64,000 nt of DNA from Alphaproteobacteria bacterium (GTDB lineage: Bacteria; Pseudomonadota; Alphaproteobacteria; Micavibrionales; Micavibrionaceae): contig JAGRIJ010000043.1 in the NCBI GenBank assembly GCA_020443295.1, forward strand, positions 62,001 through 126,000, written 5' to 3'. The translations under genes were made by a program, and so were the position numbers. The notes below the pieces were generated by a model. It was given only the letters and a program-made list of their open reading frames with translations, had not been told where the DNA came from and did no database searches. Positions 26,117 to 35,079 of this stretch are shown here, piece after piece; position 1 is the first letter of the stretch; every line of letters starts with the position of its first letter.

Positions 26117-26142
26117 TTCGAAATTACCCTTTTTTTCGTTAC
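26117..26142 (-). promoter_or_regulatory. Candidate ECF-sigma promoter of precursor 2
   Basis: On the minus strand GTAACG (26142-26137) and CGAA (26120-26117) are 16 bp apart, with the -10 element 62 bp before the ATG. Precursor 1 has GTAACC-N16-CGAA with 59 bp. The agreement in sequence, spacer and position argues that both are recognised by the same alternative sigma factor. Confidence 0.62.
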
Positions 26143-26151
26143 AGGAAAGCA

Positions 26152-26188
26152 TAGAAAAATTCCGGCCCCCCGATTTTAGGGGGCCGGA
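26152..26188 (-). terminator. Intrinsic terminator of the sigma/VWA operon
   Basis: A 10-bp perfect GC-rich stem (TCCGGCCCCC at 26161-26170 with 26179-26188) and an 8-base loop are followed on the minus strand by ATTTTTCT. It lies about 50 bp past the VWA gene stop and insulates it from the precursor promoters. Confidence 0.8.
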
Positions 26189-26235
26189 CCGTGATAACAC
26201 TTATTTATTACTTTAACGGCTTTCTAATATATAGC

Positions 26236-28698
26236 CTATTGGCGATGCTCAAAGGCCTTGGCAAGGCGGACGAGATTGATGAACTCTGTGCGATAGCCGA
26301 ATTCGTCAGCTCCCTTGCCGTCCTGAGCGAGGGCGATGACGTTATCAAGCGTGTAGTCCGCCATATTCACCTCTCCCCGCAAAATCTGGCCGAAAGCGGC
26401 TACAGCGACGGCAAAACGCGTATCGTCACTTGCCGAGGCCGGACAGGAGTCCGCGGGGCCGCATTCGATCTTTTGCAGGGCACGCTGATCGGCCGCCGTG
26501 ACCGGGCGGGTGATCAGGTGGCTCGTGTTTTCATTCGGCAGTTTGTAGCGAATCTTGAGGAAGGCGTATTCGTTCGCGAAGGGCGAGTCGGACGCCGTTT
26601 CCTCGATGGCCGGTTTCGCGGCGTCTTTCTGCGCGTAGCGGAGGTCATCCACGGTCCGTGCCGAAGCGCTGCCGACAGGAACGAATTCATAGATCGCGGT
26701 GACGGTGTGGCCCGCCCCCATATCGCCCGCATCGACCTTATCGTTATTAAAGTCTTCGCGGTTGAGGTGGCGCGTTTCATAGCCGATCAGACGGTATTCG
26801 GCGATCTTGGCCGTATTGAACTCTATCTGGAACTTTACGTCCTTGGCGATGGGGAACAGGGTTGAGCTTGCCTCATCGAGCAGAACTTTGCGCGCCTCGC
26901 TGAGCGTATCGATGTAGGCGGCGACGCCGTTACCGTTCTGCGCCAATGCCTGCATCAGGTCGTCGTTATAGTTGCCCTGCCCGAAACCAAGTACGGAAAG
27001 GAAGATTCCCGTCTCGCGCTTTTTGGCGACGTAATCCTTGAGCTGGTCGCGGTTGGTGATGCCGACGTTGAAATCGCCGTCGGTGGCGAGAATCACGCGG
27101 TTGACCGCTTCCTTGTTGAAGTTCTGCTCGGCCAGATTGTACGCCAGCTCGATCCCGGCCCCCCCGGCGGTCGATCCTCCGGCCTGCAGGTTATCAAGGG
27201 CGTTATAAATCGTGGAGCGCTCGGAAACCTTGGTGGGAGCCAGTACCGTTCCGGCCGCGCCCGCATAGACCACGATGGAGACCGTATCATCCGGCTGCAG
27301 GCTGTCGAGCAACAGTTTCATAGAGTTTTTCAGCAAAGGCAGCTTGTCCGGCGAATCCATGGAGCCGGACACGTCGAGCAGGAAGACAAGGTTGCTGTGC
27401 GGTTTTTCACCGGTGATCTCGTAGCCCTTGATGCCGATCTGCATCAGCTTGCGGCCTTGCGTCCACGGGGAATCGACAATCGTCACTGTCGGCTGGAAGG
27501 GTTCTTCGCGGCTTTCGGGTACGGGATAATTGTAATGGAAATAGTTGACCATTTCCTCAATCCGCACCGATTGAGCCGGAGGCAAGCGACCATTGTTCAG
27601 TTCGCGGCGCATGAAGCTGTAGCTGGCCGTATCCACATCCGATGAGAAGGTGGAGACCGGCTCTTCCTGTGCGACTTTGAAGCTGTTGGGCTTGTATTCC
27701 GGGAAACGGTCGCGGCCCTGCTCCTGATAATAGGGGCGCGGGTAATAGTCGGGCGGCGGGACAGGCACGGGCACCGGCTGCGGGTACGGATAAGGCTCGG
27801 GATAGATTACATTGCTTTGCCCGGCATAGCCCGGCGTTGTCGCGGCAGGAGCGCTCATGTCCTTATCTGCCATTTCGGCCCGGGGTGTTGTTTCCTTAGC
27901 TGTCTTATTTTTCAGGCTTGGAAAATAAAAACCCTTAGCGTTTGTATCAGTTGCGGAATTCTGCGCAGGTGCCGAACTGCCCTCTGCTTGGCTCTTCTTC
28001 AATTCAGCGACAGCCATACCTTCATCAGTCTTTGCTCTTGCGGCTGGATACTGATCAGATGTCGGCGCCTTCGGCTGTTCCGCATCCGCTCTGGACTCTT
28101 GTGCCAGTTGAAGACGGTCGGAGGGTGCTTCAATGGGGACAGGTATAGTGGAATTGCTCGATATGATCGCGCGTTCCATATCCTCCTCATTGGCTTCTTC
28201 AACCGCCTGAACATAAGCCGGAGAAGCTTCAGCCGTTCCGGGCGGGGTTGTTAACTCGGCAGGAGCTACTGCTGCTTGCTTGTTTTCATCTTTTCCGAAA
28301 AATCCAGAGAAATCCGGAAGGCTTGCTATTGAATAAGTCCTGTTTTCTGCTATGGAGCTAAAATTGTTTACTCCACCCCCACCGGTTGGCAAGCGCTCGG
28401 CGATGTTATTTTCACTAAAATTACCGTTAACCAGCAAAAGCGCTAGAGCCGTTGCAGCCACTCCTCCAAAAATCAGACCTTTCTTATTCATTTTCATATC
28501 CTTACTCCCTCTATCAGGCGTTGATCTGCCGATAAGACGGGAGAGGAACGAGGTTCCTTGGGCGGATTTTTGAGATTTTTCGTTCTGATGGGCCTTAAAT
28601 TCGGCCACGGCGAGGTTGACCGCCCGTTTTTGCGCGTTTTCGTCGACGGGCGGGACCTCGATATCGTCCATTATTTTCTTCAGCGCGGACTCATCCAT
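26236..28698 (-). CDS. YfbK-like von Willebrand factor A domain protein with anti-sigma-like N-terminus
   Basis: This protein has 820 residues. The first 65 (starting MDESALKKIMDDIEVPPVD) form a short cytoplasmic part, followed by one membrane helix (GLIFGGVAATALALLL). A long low-complexity linker rich in Pro and Ala then includes several PYPYPQPVPVPVPP-like runs. A YfbK-type N-terminal domain, a VWA domain with the metal-binding DVSGS motif at about residue 440, and a C-terminal DUF3520-like region complete it. The start overlaps the stop of the ECF sigma gene by 8 bp. Coupling plus the N-terminal layout suggest that it restrains the sigma factor and senses something in the periplasm. That role is inferred. 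VWA domains bind protein ligands through Mg. Confidence 0.85.
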   Translation of the reverse strand: MDESALKKIMDDIEVPPVDENAQKRAVNLAVAEFKAHQNEKSQKSAQGTSFLSRLIGRSTPDRGSKDMKMNKKGLIFGGVAATALALLLVNGNFSENNIAERLPTGGGGVNNFSSIAENRTYSIASLPDFSGFFGKDENKQAAVAPAELTTPPGTAEASPAYVQAVEEANEEDMERAIISSNSTIPVPIEAPSDRLQLAQESRADAEQPKAPTSDQYPAARAKTDEGMAVAELKKSQAEGSSAPAQNSATDTNAKGFYFPSLKNKTAKETTPRAEMADKDMSAPAATTPGYAGQSNVIYPEPYPYPQPVPVPVPPPDYYPRPYYQEQGRDRFPEYKPNSFKVAQEEPVSTFSSDVDTASYSFMRRELNNGRLPPAQSVRIEEMVNYFHYNYPVPESREEPFQPTVTIVDSPWTQGRKLMQIGIKGYEITGEKPHSNLVFLLDVSGSMDSPDKLPLLKNSMKLLLDSLQPDDTVSIVVYAGAAGTVLAPTKVSERSTIYNALDNLQAGGSTAGGAGIELAYNLAEQNFNKEAVNRVILATDGDFNVGITNRDQLKDYVAKKRETGIFLSVLGFGQGNYNDDLMQALAQNGNGVAAYIDTLSEARKVLLDEASSTLFPIAKDVKFQIEFNTAKIAEYRLIGYETRHLNREDFNNDKVDAGDMGAGHTVTAIYEFVPVGSASARTVDDLRYAQKDAAKPAIEETASDSPFANEYAFLKIRYKLPNENTSHLITRPVTAADQRALQKIECGPADSCPASASDDTRFAVAVAAFGQILRGEVNMADYTLDNVIALAQDGKGADEFGYRTEFINLVRLAKAFEHRQ

Positions 28699-29233
28699 AT
28701 TTCTTCTCCTTGCCGAAGAGGCTTTCCAGCTTCTTGCGGGCCTCATGGATGCGCCATGAGACGGTGCTTTCCTTAACCTCCAGAATCTGTGCGGCTTCCT
28801 TGTGCGATAGTCCCTCGCCTACGACCAGAAGCAGCGCCTCCTTCTCCCCTTCAGGGAGGGTCTGGATCTGCGCCCAGACCTGCTGCATGAGGATTTTGTC
28901 GTCGGGCGCGCTTTCCTCGGCTTTTATATTCGCGGCCTGCTCCATGTCGGTTGCGGGGTGGCGGTTCTGGGACTTGAACCAATCCTTGGCCGTGTTGATC
29001 ACGAGACGGTAAAGCCATGACGTGAAAGCCGAGTCATGACGGAAGGAATCCATGCCGCGGGCAAGCTTGATACAGGCTTCCTGCGTTATATCCTCTGCCG
29101 CTGTTCTGTCCCCGCACCATTTAAAGGCCATTTTGAACATAACCCTGTAATACTGGTTTGCCAGCGCCTCGAACGCGGCTGCATCACCGGTCTGCGCCCG
29201 TTTGATCAGCTCTGTGTTCTCAGCGTCCGGCAT
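28691..29233 (-). CDS. ECF-type RNA polymerase sigma factor
   Basis: This 180-residue sigma-70 family protein has region 2 at about residues 25-90 (the AEDITQEACIKL and SWLYRLVINTAKDW segments). Region 4 is at about 115-175 (LPEGEKEALLLVV, then LSHKEAAQILEVKESTVSWRIHEARKKL). There is no region 1.1 or 3, as in ECF factors. It is co-translated with the VWA membrane protein, a likely regulator. I found no GTAAC-N16-CGAA element in front of this gene, so there is no sign that it autoregulates through the promoter type seen at the precursor genes. Confidence 0.92.
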   Translation of the reverse strand: MPDAENTELIKRAQTGDAAAFEALANQYYRVMFKMAFKWCGDRTAAEDITQEACIKLARGMDSFRHDSAFTSWLYRLVINTAKDWFKSQNRHPATDMEQAANIKAEESAPDDKILMQQVWAQIQTLPEGEKEALLLVVGEGLSHKEAAQILEVKESTVSWRIHEARKKLESLFGKEKKYG

Positions 29234-29391
29234 TCACTCTTAACCATGTCCAGGGAACGACTTTCCCTATCCTATAACAATAGGACGTCCTGTACAGGAG
29301 AAAACTTGGAAAAATTTATCGAATTTGCGGGGTTGTTTTTTTGCAGGCGGGTGAGAGAATGCAGGCTTCAATTTTTCAGGAACCTCTTGCT

Positions 29392-30627
29392 ATGACGGAC
29401 CGTCGGGATTTCACGTTTGCTTTTGTTCTGGCGTTTTCGTGTCTTCCCCTGATTTCAGTACTTTTGCCCCGTTTCATGACGTTTTGCCCGTCTTTGCTGG
29501 GGCTGGGTTTTTATCTTTACCTGATTGCCGTCCGCAAGGAGAGCGTTCCCCTGAACCGCGCCTATCTCCTGATCTCTTTAGGTATCGGTTTTTTGTGTGT
29601 CTTTAGCTCCGCGTTTTCCTCCCACCCCGGAGCGGTTCTTGAAAAGGCCGGGCTCACGACACTCCTGATCGCCAGCGGCGTTTTTCTTCTGGCGGTGTGC
29701 AGGCACCTTGATCCCCGGAGCCTGCGGTGCCATGCTTGGATTTTCCCGGCCTTCCTGATTCTTGCGACCGCTGTTGCGATTTTTGAACTTTCCCTGAACA
29801 TGCCGATCTATCGAATCATTCATGAGGCGAACCCTACGAGGCGGCTGAATACTTCCGTTATGAACCGGGGGGCCGTGAATATCGTCTTGTGTTCGTTTTT
29901 TGCCCTGTCCTGCTTATGGCAGTGGGACGGCAAGAAAGAATGGCGCATCGGCCTTGGCATTGCCTTGTTCGTCACGATCGCGCTTATGCTCGGCCTTTCC
30001 CAGGTACAGGCCGCGCAACTGGCGCTCGGTGCCGGGCTGGTCTTTTATTTCCTTTATCCTGCAGGCTGGAAGCCGGGCTATGCTATCTTTGCCGTTCTGC
30101 TATGCGCCCTGCTCCTTGCAACCCCGTGGATGGCGCACTGGCTTTTTACGGGCTTTGCCGCAGATCTACAGTCCGTCGCCTGGCTTAAAAGCGGCTATGC
30201 CGGAGCGCGCCTTGAAATCTGGGATTTCTCGAGCCGTTATGCCCTGCAAAGCCCGCTTACCGGGCACGGGATGGATGGAACCCGTTATGTCGAGTCGTTC
30301 GATCATGCACGGCTTTATCATAAAGAAGACAGCGTGCTTCACCCGCATAACTTTGCCGTTCAGCTCTGGGTGGATTTCGGCCTTATTGGAGCGGCAAGCG
30401 GTTGCGCTCTTCTGGTTTATATTCTCTTTCAGATCCGGAGATGCGGGCCTTCGTTAGCGCGCGCCTCTCTTACAACTTTCTTTCTTACCCTCCTTGTTGC
30501 CGCACTTTCTTATGGAATGTGGCAGAGTCACTGGATCGGCGTTTTGATCTATCTTGTTGCAGTGCAACAATTTTTTTCTTCTTTTCAGCCCGATTCATCA
30601 GAAGCGCATAATATTAGGCAAGCATAA
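29392..30627 (+). CDS. O-antigen ligase (Wzy_C/WaaL-like) family membrane protein
   Basis: This is a polytopic inner-membrane protein of about 411 residues with roughly ten to twelve hydrophobic helices. It has a large periplasmic loop at about residues 245-330 containing HPHNFAVQLWVDFGLIG, the conserved His motif of the O-antigen ligase/polymerase superfamily. Such proteins join polysaccharide chains to lipid A core or other acceptors. I prefer the ATG at 29392, with a CAGGAA site at suitable spacing; 29359 is an alternative. No other surface-polysaccharide gene is adjacent, and ugd and three acyltransferases lie elsewhere in the window. Ligase and polymerase functions cannot be told apart by sequence. 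Confidence 0.8.
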   Translation: MTDRRDFTFAFVLAFSCLPLISVLLPRFMTFCPSLLGLGFYLYLIAVRKESVPLNRAYLLISLGIGFLCVFSSAFSSHPGAVLEKAGLTTLLIASGVFLLAVCRHLDPRSLRCHAWIFPAFLILATAVAIFELSLNMPIYRIIHEANPTRRLNTSVMNRGAVNIVLCSFFALSCLWQWDGKKEWRIGLGIALFVTIALMLGLSQVQAAQLALGAGLVFYFLYPAGWKPGYAIFAVLLCALLLATPWMAHWLFTGFAADLQSVAWLKSGYAGARLEIWDFSSRYALQSPLTGHGMDGTRYVESFDHARLYHKEDSVLHPHNFAVQLWVDFGLIGAASGCALLVYILFQIRRCGPSLARASLTTFFLTLLVAALSYGMWQSHWIGVLIYLVAVQQFFSSFQPDSSEAHNIRQA

Positions 30628-31026
30628 TATACGAATATTTTTTGTACTTTCTGCTATCATTAATTCATTACGGAAAATTGTTATGAAATATCAGGGGTTT
30701 GCTCTTCTGGAGATTTGACTCATAAACTCCTTTATATTCAATAGTTTGAATGTTAGTTCCGGTTTTGAAAAAATTTTTTTAAAAAGTTTGCAAATCACAA
30801 AAAAAGAGCGTAGTTTTCTTTTGTGCCGCACATAAGATTTTAAAAAAATATAAGCGGAACATGGTGTTACACAGGGGGAGCCCGTCCGAGTTTTGTCCGT
30901 AGTGACATAAATAATTCAGGTCATACGACGTATTCCCTAAAATGTAATTGGATGAACTAGTTATTTTATTTACATAATATTAACTTTTGGGAGATACCCT
31001 CTCCGTTAGTATAGTTTCTAGCGTGT
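30628..31026. other. AT-rich intergenic region, no gene seen
   Basis: About 400 bp, strongly AT-rich with several A and T runs, lie between the O-antigen ligase-like gene and a hypothetical gene. I saw no ORF worth calling, no tRNA shape and no strong terminator. It presumably holds the promoter of the downstream gene, but no convincing -35/-10 pair could be fixed. Confidence 0.4.
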
Positions 31027-32415
31027 GTGGGTTATATAGTGACTGAAGTGGTTGCTGGAGTAACAAATCTAGCCGTTGCTGATGACGAGGAATCCGGCCT
31101 CGAGCGTGATGAGGGTACGGGTTACGGCGCAGACGGCTATCCTGACTCAGGAGCTGATGACTCCGAGGTTGATCACACCCACGATTTTGCCTCACCCTTA
31201 TCCAGACAAGGAACGACCGTCTTCAATTACAGCCAGAGAGCCCGGATGGAGGGTGACGGCGGTAATGTCAGCGAGATCGGCTACACTATTTTCAATCCTG
31301 TCGCTCCCCAGGATCTTGACGGTTCCAAAAAACGGGAAGAAGAGGCGAACGAGTATCTGCGCCTTACGCTTGCCCAATACGAGGCGCAACGTCTGGCCGA
31401 AATGCAGGCGCGCTTGGCGGAATTGGAAAAAGAAATCAAAGAACTGACCCTTAAAGTTCAAGCTTTTGATGTGGCTTTTGACCTTGGGGACGATGCCGAT
31501 CTTAATGATAATACTCTGAACGGGCTGGCCAAACGGAACAAGTTCCGGCAGGCCCTTATTGATGCCGGAATCGACCCGAACCAATATTTCCGTGAAGACG
31601 GTACGGTCGATCAGGAGAAATGGGCCCACGACCGTCTGCAGAGATGGAATGATGAAAGGGAGCGGCTCGCCGAACAATTGCGCCAGGACTATATAAAAGC
31701 AGACCGCCTTCGTCAGGAGATCAGGGCCCGGCAGGAGCAGAATGCTTCCGTAGCCGAAGCACGGGCGGGCGGGGACTCTGCCGCCGCTGCCGAATATCAA
31801 AGAATTGCGTCTACCGCGGAAGGAGCACAAAGCCTTTCGGACGGGCTTATTGGCTCTGCAAACTCCCTTACTCAGAGTGAAAAAGTTGATGCCCTTATGG
31901 CTCTGTCGCCACAAGAAGGGGCCGGGCCTATTGACAGCGAGGTCGCAACGAATGTTGCCTCCCTGGATAGTGATGCGGATGTCAATGCCCTGCTGGCCGG
32001 AATAGACGGTGTTACTGTTTCTGCACCTGATACAACCACTCAGGTTGCCGCCGAAGCTCCGCTGCCGGAGACCGTTCACCAGTTTCTTCAGCCTGCCATA
32101 GATCTTCTCCCGGAAGGGACAAAGCTTCTGCCCATACCGGACGCAAATTTCATAGACCTTATTCGCCAGACCGAGCAGCTTGAACAACAGCTTACGGGCA
32201 GCCGCAATAATGGGTCCTTTGCCGCAGAGTTAGGGATGGAGGATCTTTCCGGCGGGATCAAGCCGATTTCAGCAAGCTTTGCCAGCGCCGCCAGCGGCGA
32301 GAGTGTTCCCGTTCAGGTGGCCAGCGCCGAGGCTACTTACACAACCGAAGAGGACCGCACCCTGGCCATTAACACCGGAACCAGCGGATCCGGAGGCATG
32401 AGCGCCAAAGTGTAA
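31027..32415 (+). CDS. Hypothetical acidic coiled-coil protein
   Basis: This 462-residue protein is unrecognised. It is acidic at the N-terminus (many Asp and Glu in the first 60 residues). A strong heptad-like coiled coil is predicted by eye at about residues 105-145, and a second charged helical stretch at about 200-250. The C-terminal third is low-complexity and rich in Ala and Ser. No signal peptide or membrane helix is present. The start is a GTG at 31027, with another GTG at 31039. Neither has a good ribosome site, so the exact start is uncertain. A bidirectional terminator follows. A structural or scaffold role is only a guess from composition. Confidence 0.65.
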   Translation: MGYIVTEVVAGVTNLAVADDEESGLERDEGTGYGADGYPDSGADDSEVDHTHDFASPLSRQGTTVFNYSQRARMEGDGGNVSEIGYTIFNPVAPQDLDGSKKREEEANEYLRLTLAQYEAQRLAEMQARLAELEKEIKELTLKVQAFDVAFDLGDDADLNDNTLNGLAKRNKFRQALIDAGIDPNQYFREDGTVDQEKWAHDRLQRWNDERERLAEQLRQDYIKADRLRQEIRARQEQNASVAEARAGGDSAAAAEYQRIASTAEGAQSLSDGLIGSANSLTQSEKVDALMALSPQEGAGPIDSEVATNVASLDSDADVNALLAGIDGVTVSAPDTTTQVAAEAPLPETVHQFLQPAIDLLPEGTKLLPIPDANFIDLIRQTEQLEQQLTGSRNNGSFAAELGMEDLSGGIKPISASFASAASGESVPVQVASAEATYTTEEDRTLAINTGTSGSGGMSAKV

Positions 32416-32434
32416 TCTTTGGTTTTGCCGTTTT

Positions 32435-32466
32435 AAAAAAAAGCCCGATTGTTCATCGGGCTTTTT
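32435..32466. terminator. Bidirectional intrinsic terminator
   Basis: The stem AAGCCCGAT/ATCGGGCTT (32441-32449 and 32455-32463), with a 5-base loop, is flanked by an A-run on the left and a T-run on the right. It can therefore stop transcription from both convergent genes at 31027-32415 and 32487-33266. Confidence 0.85.
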
Positions 32467-32486
32467 GCGGTCAAATTATATCTGAC

Positions 32487-33266
32487 TTAAAAATCGGGAT
32501 TAAACGGAGCAACCGCCAATTCTGTTTGGTTGGTTCCCGCACCGCCGCCGGTGTCTGTATCTCCACTTCCACCGCCTATCATATCTCCTGATCCGCGACC
32601 GCTTTTTCCGGTCGTGTCGGTTTGGGCGAGCATGGCTGCCGTTGCTATCGAAGCACGCTGCGCAAAGTGGTCCCTTTGGATTCCTTCCATCATCGCGGTC
32701 AAAATTTCCTGACGGGTATATGTGTTTTCTGGTACTTCCAAGTCCGGGAAGGGGACGCCATCCAGAACAACCGTAAATCCATAAGGTGAGGGCGTGGTCG
32801 CATTCACTGGCGATCTTACGATCATCGTAATCGGCAGATTATGAGGCGATCTGGAAAATTCAGTTGCAATCCTGTGAATCGCGAGGGTCGTTTCCTGATC
32901 CAGATAGGAAATAATGGCAATTCGATTTTGCCTAGAACTTGCAAAGGCCACGGCCCGCGCTACGATAACCTTTTCAGCTTCCGTGTAGGGTGTGCCGTCC
33001 TTTTTTCTTAAATTGCCGGTAAAATCGGCAATACGAATAGGAGTCGCCACAGCCTCTACACCTTGCCCCGGAACGATTTCAGGGGCAGCCACAGTGTCAG
33101 GCGCCAGAGTCGAATGGTTTATAGAGGCCACCAGTTCGGTTGCTTCCGGGAGATCCTGCGCCTGAGCCGCATTTCCCGTGGAGTCTGCCACACCGGGGCT
33201 AATCGTTAATAACCCTGCCAATCCCAGTGCAGCCAGTGTACTCGCTGTCGATCTTTTTTCAGACAT
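32487..33266 (-). CDS. Hypothetical secreted protein
   Basis: This 259-residue protein has a Sec-type signal peptide (hydrophobic LAALGLAGLLTISPG, then polar residues). The central part (about residues 80-200) is a mixed alpha/beta domain that I do not recognise. The last 40 residues are Gly/Ser/Thr/Asp-rich (SGRGSGDMIGGGSGDTDTGG) and probably disordered. The ATG at 33266 is chosen for its AAAGGGAC site. It converges with the coiled-coil protein gene across a shared terminator. No enzymatic motif is visible. Confidence 0.65.
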   Translation of the reverse strand: MSEKRSTASTLAALGLAGLLTISPGVADSTGNAAQAQDLPEATELVASINHSTLAPDTVAAPEIVPGQGVEAVATPIRIADFTGNLRKKDGTPYTEAEKVIVARAVAFASSRQNRIAIISYLDQETTLAIHRIATEFSRSPHNLPITMIVRSPVNATTPSPYGFTVVLDGVPFPDLEVPENTYTRQEILTAMMEGIQRDHFAQRASIATAAMLAQTDTTGKSGRGSGDMIGGGSGDTDTGGGAGTNQTELAVAPFNPDF

Positions 33267-33409
33267 GATTGTCCCTTTCAAAATAATTTAACAAAAATAT
33301 TCTGTGGTACTTTTTATAACCTATTGAAAACAATAAAGCAAATATTGTAACAAAAGCGGCTGCAAAGCCAGAAAGGCCGTTTTTTATCTTATTTTTCGAA
33401 TATAGCCGA

Positions 33410-34117
33410 CTATTTCATGTTCCGGAGTTTTTTCCTGACATCCTCCGGCAAATCCTTCGGCAACTCCTTCTTGACCGGCGGGTCGCGATCCCGGCTGTTC
33501 AGACAGGTTATACCCATCTTGACCGCGAAATCGACGGCATCGTCATAGGACCCTTCCGCCTTTGAGTAGACCTGCTCCACAAGGAAAACCGCGGGTCCCT
33601 CCACTTTTTCAAGCGTGGTTCCCTTTACGTTCAGCTTCTTATGTTCATATTTTGAGATTAATGACTCTTTAGACCTGCCACTCTTTACAGCCTTTAGAGC
33701 ATCCAGAGTGACCTCGTTAATTCCGCTGCAGGATTCGTAAATCACGATCTGCTCGGCTTCGCGCTCTTCGTTTCTGTCGGCCTTGGCCTTTTTCCCGCAT
33801 TCCTGATAATTTTCAAGCGTATCGGTGTAAAACCGGGTTAAGCCTTTTTTGCCTATATCGTCATAGACATTTTGCACCAGAGGCCTGATTATTTTCATTT
33901 TCGTGAGTTCCTGAGGGTCTTTCCCGTTCTTGTAAAGATCCGCCATCGCCACGTTGAACGACGCCCGTTTTGCGCAACCGCGCTTGGTGTCGGGAAAAGC
34001 CGAGCCCTCTATATCTATTTCCTTGAATTCATCTACCCCCTGCGCCAGAGCCGGAGTGCTGAGAAAGGGCTGGATGGCAAAAGAAAGCAAGAAAGCTAAA
34101 ATTATGAATGTCCGCAT
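33410..34117 (-). CDS. Hypothetical secreted protein with conserved Cys
   Basis: This 235-residue protein has a signal peptide (MRTFIILAFLLSFAIQPF then ALAQG). The mature part is charged and helical, with four Cys and a Lys-rich C-terminus with two Pro-rich turns (RDPPVKKELPKDLPEDV). It is separated from the upstream cysQ operon by 137 bp and shares the strand of the secreted protein gene downstream. No family is recognised, and nothing visible indicates an enzyme. Confidence 0.65.
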   Translation of the reverse strand: MRTFIILAFLLSFAIQPFLSTPALAQGVDEFKEIDIEGSAFPDTKRGCAKRASFNVAMADLYKNGKDPQELTKMKIIRPLVQNVYDDIGKKGLTRFYTDTLENYQECGKKAKADRNEEREAEQIVIYESCSGINEVTLDALKAVKSGRSKESLISKYEHKKLNVKGTTLEKVEGPAVFLVEQVYSKAEGSYDDAVDFAVKMGITCLNSRDRDPPVKKELPKDLPEDVRKKLRNMK

Positions 34118-34254
34118 CGCTATTACGATCCTTAACTGACCAGAGGGTCTTTACATCCTACATTTAAAAGACGTCAATTAACAGAGTGTCATTTTAGCAG
34201 GGGAAAAGGCCCGGAAACAAAAAAAAACTGCCCTAAACCCTTAAATGCGGGTTT

Positions 34255-35079
34255 TTATTCGAAAAAACCGAGGGGAGCGGCAATAAATTCGGGATTCAGG
34301 AAACGCGGATCAGCACCGCCGTAGATCAAGGGCTTACCCGATAGATCCCTGATGATTCCCCCCGCTGCGCGCAGAACCGCGTCGCCTGCCGCGGTATCCC
34401 ACTCGCTGGTGGGGCCAAAGCGGGGGTACAGGTCGGCTTTGCCTGCTGCGATCACGCAGATTTTAAGAGAGCTTCCGCGCTTGACGACTTTTTCAACCTT
34501 ATATTCGCTCAAATACTGATCGAGACGCTGGGCACTACCGTGGCTTTTGCTGGCGACGACAGTCAGGCCTTCCTTCGGCGGGCGGCGCACGTGGATCTCT
34601 TTTTCCTTGTCCGTGTCTTCCACCCAGCGAACTGCCTTGCAGTTTCCGTTATCCTCAGTATACCCGGCATAGAGTTCCCCGACTGCCGGGGCGTACACCA
34701 CGCCCATTACGGGCTCGCCTTTGTATATAAGGGCGATATTCACCGTGTAGTCGCCACGGCCCGATATGAATTCCTTCGTCCCATCCAGCGGATCGACCAG
34801 CCAGAAATACTCATGGCCCGAAAGGTCGGGCTTGTGGCCTGCGGCACTGGCTTCCTCCCCGATCATCGGGATGCCGGGCAGCATCTCTTCGAGTTTTTCC
34901 TGAATCAGTTTTTCAGCTTCCTGATCGGCGAGGGTCACGGGGGAGCCGTCCGCCTTGGCTTCCGCGCCTTCATATCCGGTTTCGTCAAAATAATCGAGGG
35001 TAATTTCCCCGGCTTCCAACGCGATCCGGCGCACCATGTTGCAGAGCGCCGCGCGATGGAGCAGCAGCTTAGACGACAT
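34255..35079 (-). CDS. cysQ: 3'(2'),5'-bisphosphate nucleotidase CysQ
   Basis: This 274-residue Mg-dependent phosphatase of the inositol-monophosphatase superfamily removes the 3'-phosphate from PAP (and PAPS). The metal-binding motifs are GEEASAAG (about residue 75), [15 protein letters not shown] (about 95) and the C-terminal [16 protein letters not shown]. The ATG at 35079 overlaps the end of cysNC by 11 bp, which supports this start over a longer frame. PAP is the by-product of sulfotransferases and PAPS reductase. Its linkage to CysNC means the cell makes and uses PAPS. Confidence 0.93.
   Translation of the reverse strand: MSSKLLLHRAALCNMVRRIALEAGEITLDYFDETGYEGAEAKADGSPVTLADQEAEKLIQEKLEEMLPGIPMIGEEASAAGHKPDLSGHEYFWLVDPLDGTKEFISGRGDYTVNIALIYKGEPVMGVVYAPAVGELYAGYTEDNGNCKAVRWVEDTDKEKEIHVRRPPKEGLTVVASKSHGSAQRLDQYLSEYKVEKVVKRGSSLKICVIAAGKADLYPRFGPTSEWDTAAGDAVLRAAGGIIRDLSGKPLIYGGADPRFLNPEFIAAPLGFFE

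Noticed and set aside
29234-29358. Search for a GTAAC-N16-CGAA promoter before the ECF sigma gene
   Set aside because: No match was found, so I do not claim that this sigma factor recognises the precursor promoters.
30628-31026. Possible tRNA or small RNA in the AT-rich gap
   Set aside because: No cloverleaf, no CCA-type end and no convincing promoter-terminator pair could be found by eye.
34221-34254. Weak hairpin AAACCC/GGGTTT with a T-run after cysQ
   Set aside because: Only a 6-bp AT-containing stem with the T-run offset by several bases. Not strong enough to call a terminator.
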